Assembly (NCBI GenBank): GCA_947471745.1
Contig: CANJKZ010000063.1
Coordinates: 568,001 to 632,000 of the forward strand
Reading direction: 5' to 3'
Origin: Closterium sp. Naga37s-1
Lineage: Eukaryota > Streptophyta > Zygnematophyceae > Desmidiales > Closteriaceae
Length of the DNA: 64,000 nt
Both the position numbers and the translations under genes were made by a program. Under the pieces are notes generated by a model. The model searched no databases, was not told where the DNA came from, and saw nothing but the letters and a program-made list of their open reading frames with translations. Below, in pieces: positions 20,501 through 29,080 of the stretch. Each line of letters opens with the position of its first letter. Positions within the stretch are counted from its first letter, which is position 1.

Positions 20501-23500
20501 ATTATCCATGAACCATGACCTCTGGTTTATCACTAATTAATTTCTTCCTTTTCTCCCCACCATCCACCATCCACCATGCACCATGCACCATGCACCATGG
20601 CATTATGCACCATGCACCATGCACCACGCACCATCCACCATCCACCATGCACCACCCCCATCCGCCTTGCCCCATCCGCCATGCCCCGTGCACCATGGCT
20701 TATGCCCCATGCACTCAAAATGCCCATGCACCATGCCTTATGCCCCATGCCCCATGCCCCATGCACCACGCCCCCAGTGCTTCTTCCCGGAGCATCTCCT
20801 TCCCTTCCTGCGCCGGCCCTTCTTCATTCTCAACCCCCTCTACGACTCCTTGCAGGTAATTCTTACAGCCACCCCTGGCAGGTAATTCTTACAGCCACCC
20901 CTGGCAGGTAATTCTTAAAGCCACTCCTGGCAGGTAATTCTTAAAGCCACTCCTGGCAGGTAATTCTTAAAGCCACCCCTGGCAGGTAATTCTTAAAGCC
21001 ACCCCTGGCAGGAAATTCTTAAAGCCACTCCCCGCCGGTATTCACTGACGAGCCCGAGTAATTTTGCACTCTACACTCATATGCCTTCCATGTTTTCTTG
21101 AACTGTACTCATGCACCCTGTACACTGTGCTACACTGGTTGTTCTATATGGTACAATTCGTTCAGTTCCCTACCCCACGTTCTGCTTCTGCACATACATT
21201 ATACTAATATCACTACTATCCATACCACCAGCCAAACCAACCCCGCTAGCCCTTTTCCCTCTTTCCACCCACCCTCTCCTCAACGCAACCCCCTTCCCCT
21301 CCCCTCCTCCAAACAACCAGCTGTCGTTTTCCTTCCCCCAGCAGCAATCGTTTCCCTCTCTCCACTGGCACCACTGCTGCACTGACCTGCGCTCCTGCCC
21401 CCTGCCCTCCCCACAAACCCTTCTTCTCCCCCCGCTCCCCCCTTCCCTCCCGCCACAACCAGCTGTCCTTCTCATTCGCCCAGCAGCAATCGTTTCCCTC
21501 CATCGACTGGCACCACTGCCGCACTGACCTGCGCTCCTGCCCTCCCCAGCTGCTGCAGCTCCTCCACGGTACAGTGCGGTGATGAACGGTGAGATGCGAT
21601 GAAGAGCGCTGCTGCGTGGTGCTCCTGCTTTAGCCGTTCTCATCTCCTACCCCACCCCACCCCGCACCATCCCCCTGCCAACTCCCCGTGCATGCCCAAA
21701 CTGCACACCGTCCCCCTGCACACCGCCCCCCTGCACACCGTCCCCCTGCACACCGTCCCCCTGCCACTGCCAAGCCGAAAGCCAAGGCAGCTGATGCGTC
21801 CACCGTCCCCCTGCCAACTCCCCTTGCATGCCAACTCCCCTTGCATGCCCAACTCCCCTTGCATGCCCATCTCCCCTTGCATGCCCAACTCCCCTTGCAT
21901 GCCCAACTCCCCTTGCATGCCAACTCCCCTTGCATGCCCAACTCCCCTTGCATGCCCAACTCCCCTTGCATGCCAACTCCCCTTGCATGCCCAACTCCCC
22001 TTGCATGCCCAACTCCCCTTGCATGCCCAACTCCCCTTGCATGCCAACTCCCCTTGCATGCCCAACTCCCCTTGCATGCCCAACTCCCCTTGCATGCCCA
22101 ACTCCCCTTGCATGCCCAACTCCCCTTGCATGCCCAACTCCCCTTGCATGCCCAACTCCCCTTGCATGCCCAACTCCCCTTGCATGCCCAACTCCCCTTG
22201 CATGCCAACTCCCCTTGCATGCCAACTCCCCTTGCATGCCCAACTCCCCTTGCATGCCCAACTCCCCTTGCATGCCCAACTCCCCTTGCATGCCCAACTC
22301 CCCTTGCATGCCAACTCCCCTTGCATGCCAACTCCCCTTGCATGCCCAACTCCCCTTGCATGCCCAACTCCCCTTGCATGCCCAACTCCCCTTGCATGCC
22401 CAACTCCCCTTGCATGCCAACTCCCCTTGCATGCCCAACTCCCCTTGCATGCCCAACTCCCCTTGCATGCCCAACTCCCCTTGCATGCCCAACTCCCCTT
22501 GCATGCCCAACTCCCCTTGCATGCCCAACTCCCCTTGCATGCCCAACTCCCCTTGCATGCCAACTCCCCTTGCATGCCCAACTCCCCTTGCATGCCCAAC
22601 TCCCCTTGCATGCCAACTCCCCTTGCATGCCCAACTCCCCTTGCATGCCAACTCCCCTTGCATGCCCAACTCCCCTTGCATGCCCAACTCCCCTTGCATG
22701 CCAACTCCCCTTGCATGCCAACTCCCCTTGCATGCCCAACTCCCCTTGCATGCCAACTCCCCTTGCATGCCCAACTCCCCTTGCATGCCCAACTCTCCTT
22801 GCATGCCCAACTCCCCTTGCATGCCCAACTCCCCTTGCATGCCCAACTCCCCTTGCATGCCCAACTCCCCTTGCATGCCCAACTCCCCTTGCATGCCCAA
22901 CTCCCCTTGCATGCCCAACTCCCCTTGCATGCCCAACTCCCCTTGCATGCCTAACTCCCCTTGCATGCCCAACTCCCCTTGCATGCCAACTCCCCTTGCA
23001 TGCCCAACTCCCCTTGCATGCCAACTCCCCTTGCATGCCAACTCCCCTTGCATGCCCAACTCCCCTTGCATGCCCAACTCCCCTTGCATGCCCAACTCCC
23101 CTTGCATGCCCAACTCCCCTTGCATGCCCAACTCCCCTTGCATGCCCAACTCCCCTTGCATGCCCAACTCCCCTTGCATGCCAACTCCCCTTGCATGCCC
23201 AACTCCCCTTGCATGCCAACTCCCCTTGCATGCCCAACTCCCCTTGCATGCCCAACTCCCCTTGCATGCCCAACTCCCCTTGCATGCCCAACTCCCCTTG
23301 CATGCCCAACTCCCCTTGCATGCCCAACTCCCCTTGCATGCCCAACTCCCCTTGCATGCCAACTCCCCTTGCATGCCCAACTCCCCTTGCATGCCCAACT
23401 CCCCTTGCATGCCCAACTCCCCTTGCATGTCAACTCCCCTTGCATGCCCAACTCCCCTTGCATGCCCAACTCCCCTTGCATGCCAACTCCCCTTGCATGC

Positions 23501-25337
23501 CCAACTCCCCTTGCATGCCCAACTCCCCTTGCATGCCCAACTCCCCTTGCATGCCCAACTCCCCTTGCATGCCAACTCCCCTTGCATGCCCAACTCCCCT
23601 TGCATGCCCAACTCCCCTTGCATGCCCAACTCCCCTTGCATGCCCAACTCCCCTTGCATGCCCAACTCCCCTTGCATGCCCAACTCCCCTTGCATGCCCA
23701 ACTCGTCATGATCGCTCCGCACTTTTGAGACGTCCCAATACCATCAACCCCTCACTTCTCTTACCTGCACCAAAGCCCATAGCCACCTTGTGAGGCGCCT
23801 CAAAAGGCCCAGCTTACCTGCACCAAAGCCCATAGCCACCTGCCCCATGCCTAGAAATCCTTCTATACGCTCTGCCGCACGCGGATCCTTCTATACCCCA
23901 ACCTACCCCACCCCACCGCACCCCACCTTGCACCACCCCACCGCACACAGGGTACCACCATCAGATGGTTGCCAAGCTGTCCCCTTTCCTCCCGGACACA
24001 CACTCTCCTGTCCCTCCCCCCAACCGCCGCCGGCGCCTCTCCTCGGTGGTAGGCGGAGGGATGGGTGCTGGAGCGGGAGGGACAGAGGAGGTGGAGGTAA
24101 AGGAGAGGGGGGATGGTGATGGTGAGGTGGAGGAGGGGGACGATGGGGAGGGTGGGAGTGGGAAGGAGACAGGAGGCGAAGATGAGAGAGGGAGAGAGGA
24201 GGAGAAGGGAAGTGAGGAGGAGTCGGAAAGTGAAGAGAAGAGGGGGGGTGAGGAGGAGAAGGAAGAGAATGAGGAGGCAAAGGGAAGTGAGGGTGGTGCA
24301 CGTGGAGAAGGGAATGAGGAGGAGGAGGAAGAAGAGGAGGGGGAGGAGAAGCAAAGAGCAGATGAGTCTGCTGTCAAGGGGCAGAATAAAGGGCTGGACG
24401 TTGGAGGGGTGGGGAGGGGTTTTGGAGAGATAGGGAGGGATGCGCTTGGTGCAGGGGAGGGCGAGGCGTTTTCTTCCCACCAGGTCTCCGCCTCTGCCTC
24501 GCGCAATGGAGCTATGCTGCTGTCCTGCCATCTGCACTGCATGGTGAGTGGCACTTGAGTTGAGTTATGAGTTATGAGATGCCATGTGCAGCACTGCATG
24601 GTGAGTGGCACTTGAGTTGAGTTATGAGTTATGAGATGCCATGTGCAGCACTGCATGGTGAGTGGCACTTGAGTTGAGTTATGAGTTATGAGATGCCATG
24701 TGCAGCACTGCATGGTGAGTGGCACTTGAGTTGAGTTATGAGTTATGAGATGCCATGTGCAGCACTGCATGGTGAGTGGCACTTGAGTTGAGTTATGAGT
24801 TATGAGATGCCATGTGCAGCACTGCATGGTGAGCGGCACTTGAGTTGAGTTATGAGTTATGAGATGCCATGTGCAGCACTGCATGGTGAGTGGTACTGGC
24901 AGGGCCTGTGGACCACTTCTCCCTCCCTTGTTATCTCTCCCTGTCTCTCACGTCCTTGCTGACTCCTCCCCCTTTCTTCCCTTGCACCAGGCACTGGCAT
25001 CACAAGCATGGCACGGGGCGGGGGCTCCTCGTGTTTCGGGCGAGGTGAGTCATTTTATTGTTTATTGTTGCCACAATGTTGTGCTGTGCTGCATAGATAA
25101 GCCTTTGTGCTTCTGATCGCGCATTTGATTGGTGCATGTATGGTTAGCAGATGAATGTGATTTAGATCCCGTTCATACACATAGTTTCGTTCGCTGCCAT
25201 CCGTTTCTCTCCGTCATTGCATCTGATGTGTTCAGACGATGGCAGAAGCTATTGGTGATTGGTATTTCGACCGGAAAGTAGCAAAGCTAGTCGACTGCCC
25301 TTTCCCTTGCAACCCAACCTGTCTTTTAGGTGCTTGA
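17515..25337 (+). CDS. Pectin acetylesterase (notum-like), 9 exons
   Basis: Exons: 17515-17928, 18354-18483, 19127-19599, 20025-20081, 20778-20855, 21484-21568, 23951-24543, 24991-25044, 25236-25337; 1986 nt, 661 residues, frame kept throughout. Removes acetyl esters from pectin. An N-terminal hydrophobic anchor (about 24-44) directs it to the secretory path. Family motifs in order: [23 protein letters not shown] (oxyanion region), [78 protein letters not shown]. The catalytic triad is probably Ser247, Asp381 and His608. Two acidic insertions are unusual: a short one in exon 3 and about 130 residues of E/G in exon 7. That second stretch could instead be an intron ending at the CAG at 24481. 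Introns are packed with tandem repeats and exon copies. Confidence 0.88.
18101..18240. repeat. 44-bp palindrome between direct repeats, PAE intron 1
   Basis: 18151-18194 is a near-perfect palindrome (one mismatched pair) centred on TTTTGAGAATTCTCAGAA. It is flanked by about 48-bp direct repeats at 18101-18150 and 18194-18240 (AGCAGCAGG..CTCGGTT..CACCTGA..GAATGTGTT). Confidence 0.85.
18484..18640 (+). repeat. Donor-anchored 21-bp repeat and exon 2 echo, PAE intron 2
   Basis: Intron 2 begins with three 21-bp units (GTGCGTTGAATGTAGACCCT plus G), each recreating the exon end CCTG/GTGCGT. Then a degenerate palindrome (CTGAGTCGTCTCAAAAG near 18556-18572) is followed at about 18581-18634 by a copy of the exon 2 3' part ([17 protein letters not shown]). 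Confidence 0.85.
18879..19013. repeat. 30-bp palindrome between 45-bp direct repeats, PAE intron 2
   Basis: Direct repeats at 18879-18923 and 18969-19013 differ at about one base. Between them 18933-18962 is a palindrome (TATGTTTTTTGAG-AA/TT-CTAAAAAAACATA, one mismatched pair). Confidence 0.88.
20092..20190. repeat. 15-bp repeat in PAE intron 4
   Basis: About six copies of CTTCATTCTTGCTCC-like units, starting 10 nt after the exon 4 donor. Confidence 0.7.
20560..20775. repeat. CCATGCA repeat before PAE exon 5
   Basis: A 7-bp CCATGCA/CCATCCA repeat runs up to the acceptor at 20775-20777. It acts as a long pyrimidine- and A-rich lead-in and generates spurious open frames on both strands. Confidence 0.75.
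20856..21033 (+). repeat. 26-bp minisatellite starting at PAE exon 5 donor
   Basis: Six full units and one degenerate unit. Each starts GTAATTCTTA and ends CCTGGCAG, so every boundary reads CAG/GTAATT, a complete donor, and also offers an AG acceptor. The first unit begins at the intron's first base. Confidence 0.92.
21328..21483 (+). repeat. Copy of PAE exon 6 in intron 5
   Basis: An upstream copy of the acceptor and exon 6 5' part (CAGCAATCGTTTCCCTC.. then [11 protein letters not shown]) begins near 21341, about 140 nt before the real exon. The real acceptor is a tandem CAGCAG at 21481-21486, so exon 6 may start at 21484 or 21487. Confidence 0.8.
21828..23703. repeat. 1.9-kb 17/18-bp minisatellite in PAE intron 6
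   Basis: About 105 near-identical units of AACTCCCCTTGCATGCC (17 bp) or the same plus one C (18 bp). Only a handful of single-base variants are seen (for example near 21862, 22795, 22951, 23427). Each unit contains the palindrome GCATGC. No spacers, so it is not CRISPR-like. The long frames it creates in all six frames are not genes. A smaller CCCCCTGCACACCGT repeat precedes it at 21703-21765. Confidence 0.95.
23760..23840. repeat. 22-bp palindrome between perfect 28-bp direct repeats
   Basis: The same 28 bp (CTTACCTGCACC..CATAGCCACC) occurs at 23760-23787 and 23813-23840. Between and slightly overlapping them, 23786-23807 is a palindrome centred on TGAGGCGCCTCA with arms CCTT/AAGG (one mismatched pair). 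A related half-site TTTTGAGACGTCCCAA lies at 23723-23738. Confidence 0.9.
24541..24897 (+). repeat. 57-bp minisatellite copying the PAE exon 7 donor
   Basis: Six tandem 57-bp units plus the start of a seventh. Each contains CAGCACTGCATG/GTGAG, a copy of the last coding bases of exon 7 (CTGCACTGCATG) with its donor. One unit has GTGAGC. Confidence 0.92.
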
Positions 25338-26057
25338 CATACTAGGGCCTATGCATCTTAGTGCAATTGTTTTCATTGTAGTTTCCTTGTTGTGGAAACT
25401 GTTTTGCGGTAATATTGAATACTGTTACTGTATAATAGTCCAATTTAGAAGGCTCACTCCGCACGGCAATCGATATTGTATCGCACCGCAACAGTTACAA
25501 CCTGATGGGACCAGGCTTCTTCCGCTTCGCAGGCCTAAAAATATTCCAAATTATATAATCCACCTAGCAGGTCAGGTCGGATCTCAGAGCAACAAACCAA
25601 TGAATTCCCAGGCCCGTAACTTTCACACAAGTAGAAACCTGCGCCTCCGAGCCTACCTTGAGATGAACGCGAAGCGACCTGAACTGCAAAGGGAACCAGA
25701 TTCGAGCACAGGTCGATGCTGCTCCAGGTCGGATTCAAGGGGACTGTACAGGCGATTCGTTTCTCCTGAATCTAACCTGGCACCCGTGACTCGAGGATGG
25801 AGGAGAACCGAGACCTTGCTGCGACACGCAACAATTCCAACACAGCGCTCTACTGCACACGTAGCTTCCGGCAAGCGAGGTATCCTACCTCACACACAAG
25901 GAAAATTGGTGGTGGTACAAGAAGGGTGGTAAAATCCTCTTCCATTCAGCATTGAAGTACCGGAGTGTCAAGTATATCATATTGTGGAGTCTGTGACTGT
26001 CTCAGAATCAACATTTCCTTTTCAACAGGTTCATCCCCAAGACATATAACGAACCTC
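25338..26057. other. Intergenic, 5' flank of root-cap gene 2
   Basis: No gene seen. A weak TATA-like TATATCA at 25974-25980 lies 78-84 nt before the ATG of root-cap gene 2. The last 20 nt before the ATG (ATATAACG..CCTC) resemble the same stretch of copy 1; further upstream the two flanks differ. Confidence 0.5.
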
Positions 26058-27506
26058 ATGGCGCGTCTACTTCTCGTCGCGTCGTTCGCCGCCCTGCTGG
26101 CGGTGGCGTACGCAGGACAAACCGTCGTGACGGGACCCAACAACCCGGCGGTCAACCTGGACAAGGCCAAGGGCGACAATGGCGTGGCGTCGGAGGTGCC
26201 TTCTGGCATCGAGAAGGCTGCGGCTGCGGGCGGGCTGGACAAGTACGAGGGGACGACGATCGTGAGCCCGAGCACGGACAGCATGCTGATGGTTGACGTG
26301 AAAGCGGCCGGGTGGAACAAAATGAAGTGCCACAAGGACCTGGGCAAGCCCGGGGACGGCGCGTGCACGCCCGCCAACTGCAGCAAGGGCGGCATCCCCG
26401 CCAAGTGGAAGACGTCGAACCTGCTCAAGAACAAGCTGGGCGTGGAGGTGTACGTGAAGGGCAACCCGCTGACGCTGAAGAAGGCGTCCCCGCAGACGTG
26501 CTGCAACACGTGCGCGGGGTACAGCAGCTGCACGTACTGGCAGTACATCCCCGATATTACCATCGACGGCAAGAAGACGGACGGCGCGTGCTACCTGGTA
26601 CACGACAACATCGACTACTCGTGCGGCGAGCTGACGGCGCAGTACGCGACGGACTCGAAGCCCATCGCGCTGCAGGTGCGCACGGGCGGCGAGTGCAACC
26701 CCGCGGCGAACGTGGTGAACGACCCGCATCTGGTGGGCGCGTACGGCACGCACTTCGACTTCAACGGGCGCCCCGACAAGGCGTTCTGCCTGCTGACCGA
26801 CAAGGACCTGCACGTGAACATGCTGCTGCGAGGGTACTACTCGGACGACACGGAGAACGCGGCGCTCGTTGTTGACGGCAAGGCCGTGCACACGTGGATC
26901 AAGGAGCTCGGCATCGTGTGGTTCGCCAACGGCGCCGACCACAAGGTGCGGCTCGCGGCGCGCGCTGGCAAGCAGCAGGAGCGCGGCGATGGTTTCATGA
27001 AGACGATCGAGATCGACGGCGAGGAGATCCCGAGGATGAGCGTGGGCGACGAGGTGACGACCGAGGGCGGTCTGACTGTGCGGTTCGCGGCGCTGGAGAA
27101 GGAGGGCCCGTATGACGTGGACTACTACACGCTCACCATCGACGGGCTCGTGGCGCTCGACCTGCGTCTGCGCGTCGCCAACCCCAAGCTGCAGACGCCC
27201 AGCGAGGCCGAGGCGCACATCAACGTGGGGATTGTGGAGCTGGAGCACACCGACGACGTGCACGGCGTGCTCGGCCAGACGTACCGCCCCGACCACGCTG
27301 CTCGCGCCGCCGACTTCCAGCGCCTGATCGCGAACTTGCACCGGCCGGTGTCGGCTGACAGCGCGGAGGGTGCTGGGTTCCTGGACGGCACTCCCAGGCT
27401 GTACGAGTCGAGCTCCGTGCTGTCCGTGGACTGCGCGCAAACCGAGTACCACCGCGCCAAGCAGCTGAGCCCCGTCGAGGATTTCCCCATGGAGCCCCTC
27501 AACTAG
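26058..27506 (+). CDS. Root-cap-domain secreted protein, copy 2
   Basis: Intronless, 482 residues, same length as the inverted copy at 7102-8550. The start at 26058 was chosen over an upstream in-frame start because it matches copy 1 and opens with the signal peptide (MARLLLVASFAALLAVAYAG). The same Cys-rich middle and NDPHLVGAYGTHFDFNG motif are present. The 15 differences cluster in the signal peptide, near residues 59-88 and in the last 100 residues; residues 89-381 are identical, and the few base changes seen there are synonymous. Probably a secreted wall or matrix protein; family function unknown. Both copies look intact, so both may be expressed, but the promoters differ. Confidence 0.85.
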   Translation: MARLLLVASFAALLAVAYAGQTVVTGPNNPAVNLDKAKGDNGVASEVPSGIEKAAAAGGLDKYEGTTIVSPSTDSMLMVDVKAAGWNKMKCHKDLGKPGDGACTPANCSKGGIPAKWKTSNLLKNKLGVEVYVKGNPLTLKKASPQTCCNTCAGYSSCTYWQYIPDITIDGKKTDGACYLVHDNIDYSCGELTAQYATDSKPIALQVRTGGECNPAANVVNDPHLVGAYGTHFDFNGRPDKAFCLLTDKDLHVNMLLRGYYSDDTENAALVVDGKAVHTWIKELGIVWFANGADHKVRLAARAGKQQERGDGFMKTIEIDGEEIPRMSVGDEVTTEGGLTVRFAALEKEGPYDVDYYTLTIDGLVALDLRLRVANPKLQTPSEAEAHINVGIVELEHTDDVHGVLGQTYRPDHAARAADFQRLIANLHRPVSADSAEGAGFLDGTPRLYESSSVLSVDCAQTEYHRAKQLSPVEDFPMEPLN

Positions 27507-28087
27507 ATTGACATGCTCCGTTGTTCCCTTGGTGGGCTGCGTTTTGGTGGGCTGCGATTCAGTGGGCTGGGTTTTGGTGGGCTGTTAATCTAGCTCTTGT
27601 ATTGTATGTACGATTCCTTCGATATTTCATACTTCTATCCTTTTTCGCAGCAATCAGGTAGCTGAAAGCGTAATGACCGAGGTAGCTCCCCCGCGCCCGA
27701 GTTCCCCAGGGAGCTACTAAACTAAATTTACATCGTAACTCGCCGCACCCGAACTGGAGTTCCTTGGGGAGCCACTCGACTAGGTTTACATCCCCTGCTA
27801 ATTCAGAGGGTTGTGATCGACATGCCGCGTCATTCCCGCGGTGGGCCGGAATATGGTGGGCTTGGATTTGCGTTTTCTGATTATATGCTATTTTTTTAGA
27901 TCTGTACAGCTCTCGATTAATCGAGATACGGTACTCCCAGTGTACTAATTCTCCCAAATTCATGGCCATGATATAAATTACTAGTTTCACATCAGATAGG
28001 ACAGTCAAACCACATCACTTCCTTCCCTTTTTGTTTCAGGCGGAATTGTAATTATGATATACGTGTTTGGGTTTCCAGGGCATTGCT
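27507..28087. other. 3' flank of root-cap gene 2
   Basis: TGGTGGGCTG recurs at about 27530-27590 (with GTGGGCCGG/GTGGGCTTGG again near 27840), matching the 3' flank of copy 1. Two diverged 40-bp repeats containing GGGAGC-ACT and TTTACATC lie near 27710-27735 and 27768-27795. No gene. Confidence 0.55.
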
Positions 28088-28090
28088 TTA

Positions 28091-28401
28091 GGACGCGTCA
28101 CAAGTAAAACACCGATCCTGCATAGAATCGGTGTTTAGGTGGTTACATTATTTCGTTAATTTTCGTTAACATACAGTTGTCCCTTCGGAGTCAGGCGATC
28201 GATGTGCCCTTGTCACACATCGATCGTGCAATTTCGTCCACATCGGGCAATTTTGCCCCATGTTTTTACGATCGTGTCACTTGAAACTTGCAGCGGGCCC
28301 GCGATTGCAAAAAAGCAGTCGTGGCACACCGATATGGCGATGTTTTGCAGGATCGGTGAACAACCCCGATCCTTCCTCAGTATTCTACTTGTGACGCGTC
28401 C
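28091..28401. mobile_element. MITE, PIF/Harbinger-like by target site
   Basis: A perfect 16-bp terminal inverted repeat GGACGCGTCACAAGTA (28091-28106) matches its complement at 28386-28401, flanked by TTA on both sides (28088-28090, 28402-28404). The 311-bp length, TTA duplication and lack of coding fit a Tourist/PIF-Harbinger miniature element. A further GGGCATT/AATGCCC pair (28078-28084, 28411-28417) may mean the true ends are slightly farther out. It contains internal hairpins built from ACCGAT/ATCGGT. Confidence 0.8.
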
Positions 28402-28417
28402 TTAGTGACAAATGCCC

Positions 28418-29080
28418 ATTTCACTTGCAGCAAATTTAATTACAGGTGGTGCCTAAGCTCCTAGCTACCTGATCAATTTGCAGATTTTGCAGGAACTGCC
28501 AAGGAGGAATTCGAAATCAAGCCTAGAAAACAAACTGAGCACTAACCCCAGCCAAAACCTGCAACTCAACTACACCCAGAAAACCCTCATCTCCCCAGCC
28601 CCTCCCCTCCCTGCTCCTAAATTTGCGCCTCTAACTTGAATATTTCGGGGTGTTGAGATCCCAAGGTCAGATGTGCACCACACCCAAGCCTGCATCCCTT
28701 ATTAACACAGCCTTTGACTCCGTAGACCATTGTGCAGTGCACTGCTGGTCCCACCAGCTTCAGCTTCATGCTTCCCTCCTGCCTGCATTGCCCATGCGAC
28801 TGCACTGCACCCTCAGCAGCTTCTGCTGCTGAAACCACCAACACAGCCGCCGCAACACAACTTGCACGTTCTGCACCTCCACAAATTCCTATCCTGCTGC
28901 TTCAGGCTTCAACTGTCCCTTTCTCCTTCCATTGCTCCATCCGATGCGGGTCCTGCTGCTGCCCCTCAGCCAGCGCACCTCCATCCCAGCCGCTGCTTCT
29001 GCTGCGACTGAGCCCTTATGTTACCTTGGATTCCACCGAGTGCCGTTAATGTCTGTCAGCTTGCCCACCCAGCCGCATTT
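28418..29080. other. Region downstream of the RETICULATA-related gene
   Basis: No gene supported. Short plus-strand frames overlap one another without motifs. It probably includes the 3' UTR of the minus-strand gene ending at 29081. Confidence 0.45.

Noticed and set aside
21828-23703. Possible CRISPR-like array
   Set aside because: Units are contiguous without spacers, and the region is an intron of a eukaryotic gene.
21630-23793. Several 250-700 codon open frames on both strands through the 17/18-bp array
   Set aside because: All six frames are open because the repeat lacks stops. The array lies within an intron of the pectin acetylesterase gene.
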